Positions 14,980-22,679 of a stretch of DNA of 64,000 nt are shown in pieces; positions within the stretch are counted from its first letter, which is position 1, and each line of letters starts with the position of its first letter. Source of the DNA: Actinoplanes sp. M2I2 (GTDB taxonomy: Bacteria > Actinomycetota > Actinomycetes > Mycobacteriales > Micromonosporaceae); assembly GCF_023544445.1 (NCBI RefSeq), contig NZ_JALPVJ010000005.1:558001-622000 (forward strand), written 5' to 3'. Made by a program: the position numbers and the translations under genes. The notes under the pieces are model-generated. The model saw only the letters and a program-made list of their open reading frames with translations. It did not search any database and was not told the origin of the DNA.

Positions 14980-15147
14980 TCAGCGGGTCTCGCGGTGAAG
15001 CGTGTGACGGCCGTCGCGCGGGCAGAACTTCTTCAGCTCGACGCGGTCGGGGTCGTTACGACGGTTCTTCCGGGTGATGTAGTTCCGCTCCTTGCACTCC
15101 GTACAAGCCAGGGTGATCTTCGGACGGACGTCGGTCGCCTTGGCCAC
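14980..15147 (-). CDS. rpmG: 50S ribosomal protein L33
   Basis: A 55-residue L33, begun by GTG 15147 with GGAAGG upstream. The core [20 protein letters not shown] and the ending HRETR are typical of the actinobacterial protein. Zinc-binding L33 has two Cys pairs. Here the first pair (Cys15, Cys18) is intact, but in the second only Cys42 remains and Asp45 stands where the fourth Cys would be (FCPRDGRH). Zinc binding may therefore be altered, or another residue may complete the site. It sits between tRNA-Met and the had-like pair. Confidence 0.95.
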   Translation of the reverse strand: MAKATDVRPKITLACTECKERNYITRKNRRNDPDRVELKKFCPRDGRHTLHRETR

Positions 15148-15255
15148 GACGGGTTGCCTTCCTGCTAACGGGATTACTTAACGACGCTCCAGATTACGCC
15201 CTGGGAGCGCCGACATGCAAAGTGGGAATCCCGGGAGGGATCCCCTTGTCGCAAG

Positions 15256-15328
15256 TAGCGGTGGCCGGACTTGAACCGGCGACACAGCGATTATGAGCCG
15301 CTTGCTCTGCCATCTGAGCTACACCGCC
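15256..15328 (-). tRNA. tRNA-Met, elongator type (CAT anticodon)
   Basis: A 73-nt cloverleaf. Acceptor GGCGGTG pairs with CACCGCT (one G-U pair), the anticodon loop CTCATAA carries CAT, and the T arm is GGTTCAAGTCC. The G-U first pair and the overall form fit an elongator rather than an initiator tRNA. Confidence 0.95.
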
Positions 15329-15375
15329 AGAGCCAGGCTCAAGTCCAGCGCCTGAGGCGGGAACGAACCCGGTAG

Positions 15376-15448
15376 AGCCCCCTTACGGAATCGAACCGTA
15401 GACCTTCTCCTTACCATGGAGACGCTCTGCCGACTGAGCTAAGGGGGC
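15376..15448 (-). tRNA. tRNA-Thr (GGT anticodon)
   Basis: A 73-nt cloverleaf. Acceptor GCCCCCT pairs with AGGGGGC, the anticodon loop ATGGTAA carries GGT, and the T arm is GGTTCGATTCC. It is 47 nt upstream of tRNA-Met on the same strand and probably cotranscribed with it. Confidence 0.96.
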
Positions 15449-15482
15449 TTGCGCACAATCTCTCGCTTGTTGCGCAGAAGAG

Positions 15483-15512
15483 AGCTTACACGGCGCCGGT
15501 CGGCAGGTGAAA
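15483..15512 (-). promoter_or_regulatory. candidate promoter of tRNA-Thr/tRNA-Met
   Basis: On the minus strand, a -35 TTTCAC (15507-15512), an 18-nt spacer, and a -10 TAAGCT (15483-15488). The same -10 hexamer lies before tRNA-Tyr at 20693. Confidence 0.45.
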
Positions 15513-15554
15513 TCGACTCCCCCATCGGCGCGCCATCGCAGGTCAGGGGCGATT

Positions 15555-18089
15555 TCAGATCACCGCGCGCAGGCGCCGGACCTCGCCCGCCGGGGTGGTG
15601 GCCGGCTCGGTCTGGGCGTTGAACCAGGCCTCCAGGCGCTCGTACGGCAGCGGTCGGCTGAACAGGTAGCCCTGGCCGATCTCGCAGCCCATCTCCTCGA
15701 GCAGCTCGAGGGTGAGCTCGCTCTCGACGCCCTCGGCGACCACCGTGAGACCGAACTCACGAGCCAGGCTGATCACCGCCCGGACGATCGCCATGTCACC
15801 GGTGTCGGTCGCCATGCCCTGGACGAAGCTGTCGTCGATCTTGACCTCGTGGACCGGCCACTGGCGAAGGTAGGACAGGGAGGACGCGCCCGTGCCGAAG
15901 TCGTCGACGCTGAGCCGGACCCCGAGATCGCGCAACCGGTAGAGGGTGGGCAGCACGCGCTCGATGTCGCCGAGCATGCCGGGCTCGGAGATCTCGAAGG
16001 TGACCTGGGCCGGGGCCACGCCGTAGTGCTCGAGGAGCGTGGCGACCTGGCCGGGGAAGCGGGAGTCGAGCAGCGTACGGACGGAGAGGTTGACCGCGAT
16101 CGAGAGCGGGCGCTCCCGGTCGGCCCACTCGCGGCACCGGCGCAGGCCCTCGGTGAGCACCACCTCGGTGAGCCGGGACAGCTGGCCGGTGTGCTCGGCG
16201 ACCGCGATGAAGTCTTCCGGCAGGACCTCGCCCTGGGCCGGGTGCTGCCAGCGGGCCAGGCATTCCACGCCGACCAGGTGGCGGTCGGTCAGCGTGACCT
16301 TGGGCTGGAAGTAGACGTCGAGGGCGCCGTTGTCGAGGGCGGTGCGCAGGTCGGCCGCGATGCCCAGGCGGCGGACGGCGCGGGACTCGAGCGCGGGGTG
16401 GAAGAGCTGCACCCCGTACGGAAGGACCTTGGCCGCGTTGCCGGCGAGCTCGGCCCGCTGCAGCAGCGTCTCGGGGTCGCCGCCGTGATCGGGGTAGACC
16501 GACACCCCGACCGCGGTGTCGACGTCGAGGGTGAGCGTGCCGACCGTCAGCGGGCCGCGAAGCTGTTCACGCATCTCGGTGGCCAGCTGGACCGTGGTGT
16601 CGGTGCTCTCGGCGCGCAGGGTCACCACGAACTCGTCACCGCCGATGCGGCCGACCAGCGCGCCCGGGCCGGCGATGGCCCGCAGCCGGTTGGCCACCTC
16701 GGCGAGCAGCTTGTCGCCGGCGGCGTGGCCCATCGACTCGTTGACGTCACGCTGGCCGTCGACGTCGAAGAGCAGGATCGCGACGACCTCGTCCTCGGCG
16801 CGCACCTTGACCGACTCGGCCAGCGCGTCGGTGACGCGCCGCCGGTTGGGCAGCCCGGTGAGACGGTCGTGGTAGGCGTCGTAGCGCAGCCGGTCGACCA
16901 GGCGGGCGTTCTCGACCGCCACGGCGACGTGCGCGGCGATCGTGTCGAGCACCTGCACGTCGGCCGGGCGGAAGGTGCGGGAGTCGCCGAGCCGGTTGAC
17001 CACCTCGAGCGTGCCGATCGGGGTCTGACCGGAGCGCAGCGGCACGACGATCACGTCTTTGATCTTGGTGTCGCGCAGCTCCCCGCGCAGCGGCTCCGAC
17101 TCGGGGAACTGGGGGCCGACCGCCACCGTCTGCCCGCCGGTGATCGCACTCTCGCGCACCGCGGGCGGTGTCGGGGACAGGTCGAGCAGGCCCTTGTTCT
17201 CGACCCGGGCGGTGAGCAGCACCTCGGGGTGCCGGCCCTGGGGCGAGAGCCAGAGCGTGGCGTACTCGGAGCGCATCAGCGCCTGCACCCGGCCGAGCAT
17301 GACGTCGGGCAGACCGGCGTTGGTGCCCTCGTCGCGCACCGCCCGGGTGAGCTCGTAGACGTCGGCCAGCGTGCGGTGCTGCCGGAAGAACTCGGCGTAC
17401 GAGCGCAGCATGAGGATCAGCGCGACGACCAGCCCGGCCAGCAGCAGCGCCGACCAGCGGGTGGCGACCAGCGCCACCAGGAAGATCAGGCCGATCACGG
17501 TGTTGACGCCGGCCATCGTCCAGATCGGCAGGGCGCCGCGGAGCACCTCTTGACCGGCCTTGCCGCCCTGCACGACGGCCATGACGGCGGCCAGGCTGAG
17601 GACCTCGACCAGCACGCTGGCCGCGACGGCGGCGAAGAGAACGGCCCACGTGCCCGGGCCGGCGCCGCGCATGTCGGGCAGGGCCTCGATGACCAGGGCG
17701 GCCGCGGCGGCCCCGGCGGCCGATTTCGCGACGTTGAACCACAGCTTGGTCGGCACCACTCCGGCGCGGCGGGTGAGCTGGACCGTCAGCACCGCCAGCG
17801 TCACCACGAGGACGACCAGGACCGGCGGCAGATAGAAGAGCGCGAGGAGGAACGGGACCTCGGTGATGTAAACGCTGAAGGTGCTGCGCCGGATGACGAC
17901 GTTGAACACGCCGATGTACGCGACGATGATCCCGACGAGCGCGAGAAGGCCGCCGAGCCAGGAGCTATACCACCGAGGGTCGTGAATCCAGAAGGCGATC
18001 GTGCAGATGAGCGCGAAGAGCGCCAGCGGATTGGTGATCAACCAGGCGTACTGCGCGGAGCGCCGTACTGTCCGCGGTTGCCCGCCCAT
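15555..18089 (-). CDS. membrane GAF-GGDEF-EAL cyclic-di-GMP protein
   Basis: 844 residues. The N-terminal part (about 1-230) has roughly seven or eight hydrophobic segments. A GAF-like domain (about 250-400) follows, then a diguanylate cyclase domain with an intact GGDEF motif near residue 484, then an EAL phosphodiesterase domain near 609. There the signature reads ECL rather than EAL, but the Glu is kept, as are DDFGTG, KIDDSFV and VVAEGVE. Both activities are therefore possible: synthesis and breakdown of cyclic-di-GMP in response to a membrane or GAF signal. ATG 18089 has GAGGGA upstream. A 46-residue exported peptide gene ends 60 bp before it. Confidence 0.93.
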   Translation of the reverse strand: MGGQPRTVRRSAQYAWLITNPLALFALICTIAFWIHDPRWYSSWLGGLLALVGIIVAYIGVFNVVIRRSTFSVYITEVPFLLALFYLPPVLVVLVVTLAVLTVQLTRRAGVVPTKLWFNVAKSAAGAAAAALVIEALPDMRGAGPGTWAVLFAAVAASVLVEVLSLAAVMAVVQGGKAGQEVLRGALPIWTMAGVNTVIGLIFLVALVATRWSALLLAGLVVALILMLRSYAEFFRQHRTLADVYELTRAVRDEGTNAGLPDVMLGRVQALMRSEYATLWLSPQGRHPEVLLTARVENKGLLDLSPTPPAVRESAITGGQTVAVGPQFPESEPLRGELRDTKIKDVIVVPLRSGQTPIGTLEVVNRLGDSRTFRPADVQVLDTIAAHVAVAVENARLVDRLRYDAYHDRLTGLPNRRRVTDALAESVKVRAEDEVVAILLFDVDGQRDVNESMGHAAGDKLLAEVANRLRAIAGPGALVGRIGGDEFVVTLRAESTDTTVQLATEMREQLRGPLTVGTLTLDVDTAVGVSVYPDHGGDPETLLQRAELAGNAAKVLPYGVQLFHPALESRAVRRLGIAADLRTALDNGALDVYFQPKVTLTDRHLVGVECLARWQHPAQGEVLPEDFIAVAEHTGQLSRLTEVVLTEGLRRCREWADRERPLSIAVNLSVRTLLDSRFPGQVATLLEHYGVAPAQVTFEISEPGMLGDIERVLPTLYRLRDLGVRLSVDDFGTGASSLSYLRQWPVHEVKIDDSFVQGMATDTGDMAIVRAVISLAREFGLTVVAEGVESELTLELLEEMGCEIGQGYLFSRPLPYERLEAWFNAQTEPATTPAGEVRRLRAVI

Positions 18090-18148
18090 CGCGCTCCCTC
18101 GTCAATCGACGTGATCCACCGACGCCACGCGGTCGCACACTCTGGTGG

Positions 18149-18289
18149 TCAGTCCCATTCCACAATGCCGTTGGTGGTCTGCACGGCGCCGGATTCCGAC
18201 GGGTGGGCATCGAGTCCGGCAATCCCGCCGAACGCGACGACCAGCGCGAAAACCAGACCGGCGAAACGACCCAGCTTCCTTCCGAACAT
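18149..18289 (-). CDS. 46-residue exported peptide
   Basis: A tiny open frame with a strong AGGAG ribosome binding site 6 nt before ATG 18289. The protein has a basic start (MFGRKLGRFAG), a hydrophobic core (about residues 10-26), and a short polar C-terminus ending NGIVEWD. This is the layout of a secreted or membrane-tethered peptide. It precedes the GGDEF-EAL gene by 60 bp on the same strand and is probably cotranscribed. I do not recognise the family. Confidence 0.65.
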   Translation of the reverse strand: MFGRKLGRFAGLVFALVVAFGGIAGLDAHPSESGAVQTTNGIVEWD

Positions 18290-18549
18290 GTTTGACTCCT
18301 GCGTTTGTTACGCGCTGCGGTGGGGGGTTCCATGATGGTGCCACACGCGGTGTGCGACTGGCAGCGTCCGACGCCGGGTCGAAACCGCACATTAGGAAAT
18401 CCTGACCGAACGGTTGAGTGAAGACCCTCACCGCGAGACGCAAAATTGACAACTTTACGCCCGAAATAACCGGAGAAGTGAGAACAATTCGCCCGCGCGC
18501 CGTCAGGCCACCTTGACGTCAGGCGGCCCTGACGCCAGGCTGGGCTGCC
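18290..18549. other. divergent intergenic region
   Basis: About 260 bp between the small peptide gene (minus) and the HTH gene (plus). It is noticeably more AT-rich than its surroundings around 18410-18490, as expected of promoters, and contains repeated TCAGGC words near 18500-18545. No confident -35/-10 pair was assigned. Confidence 0.4.
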
Positions 18550-18861
18550 GTGACTGCCTCTCCCGACGATCTCGAACCACAGCACACGCTGTCGACCGCT
18601 ACAACGCGTTATGACGAGCTGAGGATGCGCGACGCCCTGGCCGCCGTCTCGGGTGACCGGAAACTGCCCCTCACCCGCGAGGAAACGCTGGAGATGCTGG
18701 CTCTGAGCGAGGTCGTGATCCGCAAGGCCGGCTATGGCCGACAGGCCGTGGTGCGGACGGCCCGCGAGGCCGGGGCCTCGTGGAGCCAGATCGGCGCGGC
18801 GCTGGGCACCACCAAGCAGGCCGCGTGGGAGGCCCACAGCCGCTGGGCCGAGGCCCCGTGA
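18550..18861 (+). CDS. small helix-turn-helix protein
   Basis: 103 residues. The C-terminal half reads like a helix-turn-helix (GASWSQIGAALGTTKQAAWEAHSRW), a pattern common in short actinobacterial DNA-binding proteins of unknown role. The start GTG 18550 has a weak ribosome binding site; an ATG at 18625 is possible. It is divergent from the peptide/GGDEF-EAL unit and could regulate it, but this is only suggested by position. Confidence 0.65.
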   Translation: MTASPDDLEPQHTLSTATTRYDELRMRDALAAVSGDRKLPLTREETLEMLALSEVVIRKAGYGRQAVVRTAREAGASWSQIGAALGTTKQAAWEAHSRWAEAP

Positions 18862-18927
18862 CCGCGGCAGCAGCTCGATGATCTCGCAGGCGGGGCTGCT
18901 CGGTGACCGCTTTTCCGACAGCGCGCG

Positions 18928-19734
18928 TCAGGACAGCTCGGCCGGCAGTTCGGTCGCGCTGTACTGCGACCAGGACCCCGGGTAGAGCCGGCCAGGGGCG
19001 AAACCGGCCCGCTCCAGCGCCAGCAGGTTGTGGCAGGCGGTGACGCCCGATCCGCAGTAGGACACGACGTCGGCGCCGTCGGTCACCCCGGCGGCCTCGA
19101 AACGCTCACGCAACTCCCCGGCCGGCCGGAACCGGCCGGTGGCGTCGACGTTCTCGCGGCACGGGACGTTGCGGGCGCCCGGGATGTGACCGGCCCGCGG
19201 GTCGATCGGCTCGGACTCACCGCGGAAGCGCTCGGGCTGGCGCGCGTCGAGGACGACGAGGGCGCCGGACGTCGCATCGGCCAGGCCGGCCAGCCGGTGG
19301 GCGGGCCACGGCCTCGGCGTGAAGGCAGCACGGGGTCGCCGTGGCACGGCGGTCTCGCGCTCGTCCCCGTACGCGTCGAGGCCGCCGTCGAGAAGGGCGG
19401 CGTCCTCCCCCAGGGCGCGCAGCATCCAGACCAGCCGGGCGGCCATCACACCGCCGGCGTCGTCATAGGCGATCACGGTCTGGCCGTCACCCACGCCCAG
19501 GGCGGACATCCGCCCGGCGAAGTGCCCCGGGTCGGGCAGCGGGTGCCGGCCGTCAGCCGCGGTCGGCGGGGCGGCGAGATCGGCGTCCAGGTCGACGAAG
19601 ATCGCGCCGGGCAGGTGGCCGCGGTCGTACGCGTCCCGGCCCCGGCGCCCGTCCAGATAGGCGCGGACGTCCGCGAGGACCACCCGGTCGTGGTTGGCGC
19701 GGACCCACGCGGCGTCGACGACCGGCTCGATCAC
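18928..19734 (-). CDS. tandem-rhodanese sulfurtransferase
   Basis: About 268 residues with two rhodanese domains. The second carries the catalytic Cys in SYCGSGVTACHN (about residue 231). It should transfer sulfur from thiosulfate or 3-mercaptopyruvate to an acceptor such as cyanide or a thiol. GTG 19734 (VIEPVVDAAW) is preferred over GTG 19743 because AGAGGGAG then lies 8-9 nt upstream. It stands alone on the minus strand. Confidence 0.88.
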   Translation of the reverse strand: MIEPVVDAAWVRANHDRVVLADVRAYLDGRRGRDAYDRGHLPGAIFVDLDADLAAPPTAADGRHPLPDPGHFAGRMSALGVGDGQTVIAYDDAGGVMAARLVWMLRALGEDAALLDGGLDAYGDERETAVPRRPRAAFTPRPWPAHRLAGLADATSGALVVLDARQPERFRGESEPIDPRAGHIPGARNVPCRENVDATGRFRPAGELRERFEAAGVTDGADVVSYCGSGVTACHNLLALERAGFAPGRLYPGSWSQYSATELPAELS

Positions 19735-19758
19735 TCTCGGCACTCCCTCTTGTCTGTG

Positions 19759-20061
19759 TTACCTGTTCACCGGCCTCTGGCGGCCGCGCGGGCGGAACCG
19801 GACGAGCGCCACGCTCGCCATGATCACCGCCAGCACGGTGACGGTGACGGTGACGATCCCGTTGTCGATGCCGGTGCCGATCACCACGAGGCCGAGGGCC
19901 GTACCGAAGAAGAAGTGGTAGAAACCCGCGTCCCGCGCCGATCGGAAGGCCCGGGCGGTCGGCTCCGGGGCCCGGCCGGTCACGAGAATGACCAGTCCGA
20001 ACACCGCCAGAGCGCTCCCGGCCACCCCGCCGGCCAGCATGGTCCAGTCACTGGTGCTCAT
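19759..20061 (-). CDS. small membrane protein
   Basis: 100 residues with about three hydrophobic segments (roughly 8-28, 48-63, 68-88). A short TVTVTV stretch is encoded by a GTGACG triplet repeat. No family recognised. It ends 24 bp before the sulfurtransferase start and may share a transcript with it. Confidence 0.55.
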   Translation of the reverse strand: MSTSDWTMLAGGVAGSALAVFGLVILVTGRAPEPTARAFRSARDAGFYHFFFGTALGLVVIGTGIDNGIVTVTVTVLAVIMASVALVRFRPRGRQRPVNR

Positions 20062-20091
20062 GGCCCCAGTCTGAGCCGTCGGCGGCCCCGC

Positions 20092-20586
20092 TCAGCGGTA
20101 ATTGGTGAACTGGAGGGCGACCCCGAAGTCCTCGGCCTTGAGCAGCGCGATCACGACCTGCAGGTCGTCCCGCTTCTTGCCGGTGACGCGCAACTGGTCG
20201 CCCTGGATCTGGGCCTGCACACCCTTGGGGCCCTCGTCGCGGATCTTCTTGCTGATCGCCTTGGCCTTGTCGGTCTCGATGCCCTCGACGACCTTGCAGT
20301 CGATCTTGTAGGTCTTGCCGGACTGCCGGGGCTCCCCCGCGTCCAGCGACTTCAGCGAGATGTTGCGCTTGACCAGCTTCTCCTTGAAGACCTCGAGCGC
20401 GGCGGCGGCCCGCTCCTCGGTCTCCGAGGTGATGCTGATCCCGGCGTCGCCCGACTTGGCGATGGTGGTGCCGGTGCCCCGGAAGTCGAACCGGGTGCCG
20501 AGTTCCTTTTCGGCCTGGTGGAACGCGTTGTCCACCTCCTGCTGGTCGACCTTGCTCACGATGTCGAAGGACGGGCTGGCTGGCAT
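20092..20586 (-). CDS. YajQ-family nucleotide-binding protein
   Basis: 164 residues, the normal length for YajQ (begins [21 protein letters not shown]). Other conserved segments are [25 protein letters not shown] and [31 protein letters not shown]. Some YajQ proteins bind cyclic-di-GMP (shown in Xanthomonas); others bind RNA or tRNA. ATG 20586 has GGGAG upstream. Its presence 2-5 kb from a GGDEF-EAL gene is suggestive but not proof of a shared circuit. Confidence 0.92.
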   Translation of the reverse strand: MPASPSFDIVSKVDQQEVDNAFHQAEKELGTRFDFRGTGTTIAKSGDAGISITSETEERAAAALEVFKEKLVKRNISLKSLDAGEPRQSGKTYKIDCKVVEGIETDKAKAISKKIRDEGPKGVQAQIQGDQLRVTGKKRDDLQVVIALLKAEDFGVALQFTNYR

Positions 20587-20667
20587 GATCAGAACTCCCG
20601 CGAGGATGGCTTGCGTCGATGGGGGCGGAGGCCGGTGGACGGCGTCCGACATGCCGACCGTACCCGG

Positions 20668-20698
20668 TTGGAAATCCGGTCTGTCGTACAGCTAAGCT
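20668..20698 (+). promoter_or_regulatory. candidate tRNA-Tyr promoter
   Basis: TTGGAA (20668-20673), a 19-nt spacer, and TAAGCT (20693-20698), about 38 nt before the mature tRNA. The spacer is a little long. Confidence 0.35.
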
Positions 20699-20736
20699 GT
20701 TCTCCGCTGCCACGGGCAACCGTGGAAGTGTGCCCA

Positions 20737-20817
20737 GGCGGGTTGCCCGAGCGGCCAATGGGAGCGGACTGTAAATCCGTCGCGAAAGCTTCGAAGGTTC
20801 GAATCCTTCACCCGCCA
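20737..20817 (+). tRNA. tRNA-Tyr (GTA anticodon)
   Basis: An 81-nt class II tRNA. Acceptor GGCGGGT pairs with ACCCGCC, the anticodon region GACTGTAAATCC carries GTA, there is a long variable arm, and the T arm is GGTTCGAATCC. The discriminator is A and no CCA is encoded. Confidence 0.95.
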
Positions 20818-20828
20818 CAGGCAGACAG

Positions 20829-20868
20829 AAACAGCCCCGGCCCGCGGAAACGCGGACCGGGGCTGTTT
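20829..20868. terminator. bidirectional terminator
   Basis: AAACAGCCCCGG (20829-20840) pairs with CCGGGGCTGTTT (20857-20868), with T runs on either strand. It can end tRNA-Tyr on the plus strand and the MOSC gene, which stops at 20884, on the minus strand. Confidence 0.85.
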
Positions 20869-20883
20869 CCTTTACTCGTTCCT

Positions 20884-21552
20884 CTACCCGCGGGCCAGGC
20901 GCTTCTCGATCTCCTCGCGCAGGTCCTCGGGCAGGGCCGAGGCGTCGAGCAGGCGGGACAGCTCCTCGGAGCGGTGCATGTAGATGTCGAAGGCCTCGGA
21001 CACCCCGATGCTGCGGGCCGGCCGGTGGACGATCTCGATCGGGTCGCCGACGAGCAGGGGGCCCGGAGTGATCACGCGGAGGTAGGTGCCGGTGCGGGCG
21101 GCCTCGGAGAAGCGCTTGAGCCACTTCTTCTCGCCCATCTTGGCCTGAAACGTCGCGCACGGGATGCGGCCGAACGTGGGCTGCAGCTCCAGCACGTCGC
21201 CGACCCGCCAGATCTCGCCTATCTGCGTGGCGTTGAGGTCGAGGCCGACGGTGGTCAGGTTCTCACCGAACCAGCCGTTGGGCAGCGACCGGCCCAGCGA
21301 GGCTTCCCACCAGTCGTAGTCCTCGCGCGAGTACGCGTACACGGCCTGGTCGTCGCCGCCGTGATGCTTGACGTCGCCGATCGGGTCGCCGACCACGCCG
21401 CTGTGCCGGCCGGTGGTCTTGGGGCCGGGGGCGCGCACGTCGACCGGGTGGTCGACCGGCAGCTTGTCGATGCCGGTGAGGCCGCCGGAACGCTTGGCCG
21501 GGTTGGGCCGGGCCACGCCGACGTTCACCGAGAGAACCTTGCCGTCTGTCAT
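20884..21552 (-). CDS. MOSC-domain protein, YiiM type
   Basis: 222 residues. HHGGDDQAVYAYSREDYDWW and the conserved Cys in GRIPCATFQAKMGEKKW mark the YiiM-like MOSC family, relatives of the molybdenum-cofactor sulfurase C-terminal domain. E. coli YiiM reduces N-hydroxylated compounds using molybdenum cofactor. ATG 21552 has GGAG upstream. A single gene ended by the terminator at 20829-20868. Confidence 0.88.
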   Translation of the reverse strand: MTDGKVLSVNVGVARPNPAKRSGGLTGIDKLPVDHPVDVRAPGPKTTGRHSGVVGDPIGDVKHHGGDDQAVYAYSREDYDWWEASLGRSLPNGWFGENLTTVGLDLNATQIGEIWRVGDVLELQPTFGRIPCATFQAKMGEKKWLKRFSEAARTGTYLRVITPGPLLVGDPIEIVHRPARSIGVSEAFDIYMHRSEELSRLLDASALPEDLREEIEKRLARG

Positions 21553-21620
21553 GCCGTGAACTCCAGGCTCGATCGGTTCATAAGGCGATCATGTCGTCGC
21601 GACGTGCCGCGCGCGAGGAG

Positions 21621-22619
21621 TTAAAGGCCCCACACCTTGGCTATGCGGGCGAGGGTGTCCTGCCGGGTCGCCGGGTCGTAGACGGTGCCGGCCAGCAAGA
21701 GTTCCTGGACGCCCGTGCGGGTGACCAGCGCGTCGAGGTCGGCCACCACCTCGTCGGCCGTGCCGGCGAACTGCGTCCCGGGGAAGGTCTCGTCCATCCC
21801 CATGGTCGCCGCCTGCTCAGGCGAGACGATCGGACCCAGGCGACCCGTCCGCAGGCTCTGCAGCATGACCCGGCTCGGCCCGGCCAGGTAGTGCGCCTCC
21901 TCGGTCGTCTCGGCTGCGATCACCGAGGCGCTCACCATCGCGTACGGCGTGGGGAAGCGCGGCGAGGGCTGAAAGCCGGCGCGGTAGAGCTGCAGGGCGG
22001 CGGCGACGTCCGTGCCGGTCGCGAAGTGATACGCGTAACAGAACGGCAGTCCGAGGGCGGCGGCGACCTGGGCCCCGTACGTCGAGGACCCGAGCATCCA
22101 GACCTCGGGGAAGCTCTCCGGCACCGGGGTGGCCTGCAGCCGGGCGGCCGGGCCGACCTCGATCCGGTCGTCGCCGAGCAGAGCCAGCACCGTGCGCAGG
22201 TGCTCGGGGAACTGCTCGACGGTCAGGTAGGGCGAGACCCCGCGCAGTGCGGCCGCGGTCGCCTGGTCGGTGCCGGGCGCGCGGCCGATGCCCAGGTCGA
22301 TGCGTCCCGGGTGCAGCGCCTCGAGCAGCGCGAACTGCTCGGCGACCACGAAAGGCATGTGGTTGGGCAGCATCACGCCACCCGAACCCACCCGAATCGT
22401 TGCAGTTTGTGCCGCCACCGATGCGATCAGGACGGGCGGCGCGGTCGAGGCGACCGCCGGCATGTTGTGGTGCTCGGCCACCCAGAACCTGCGGTAACCG
22501 AGCTCGTCGGCGGTGCGTGCGATGTCGATCGTGCCGCGCAGCGCGTCGGCACTCGAGTGCCCAGCACGGACCGTGGCCAGGTCGAGAACGGACAGGGGCA
22601 CGCGGGCAGGTGGTGTCAC
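21621..22619 (-). CDS. luciferase-like (LLM) flavin-dependent oxidoreductase
   Basis: 332 residues, a TIM-barrel flavin monooxygenase relative. Typical segments are RFWVAEHHNMPAVASTAPPVLI, RVGSGGVMLPNHMPFVVAEQFALLEALHPGRIDLGIGRAPG split over the barrel, and SSTYGAQVAAALGLP. The subgroup usually uses FMN or F420; the substrate is not readable. It starts with GTG 22619 and is divergent from the acyltransferase gene, with 60 bp between. Confidence 0.88.
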   Translation of the reverse strand: MTPPARVPLSVLDLATVRAGHSSADALRGTIDIARTADELGYRRFWVAEHHNMPAVASTAPPVLIASVAAQTATIRVGSGGVMLPNHMPFVVAEQFALLEALHPGRIDLGIGRAPGTDQATAAALRGVSPYLTVEQFPEHLRTVLALLGDDRIEVGPAARLQATPVPESFPEVWMLGSSTYGAQVAAALGLPFCYAYHFATGTDVAAALQLYRAGFQPSPRFPTPYAMVSASVIAAETTEEAHYLAGPSRVMLQSLRTGRLGPIVSPEQAATMGMDETFPGTQFAGTADEVVADLDALVTRTGVQELLLAGTVYDPATRQDTLARIAKVWGL

Positions 22620-22679
22620 GTTCCGACCCTAGCGCCTGCTTCGCCAGCGGCGGCGCTAGCTCGCGCGCAGTTGGAGACC

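Noticed and set aside
15507..18335. A 942-codon plus-strand frame opposite the GGDEF-EAL gene
   Set aside because: Same GC-driven shadow; composition (Gly/Arg/His/Asp) is not protein-like and the opposite strand encodes all expected catalytic motifs.
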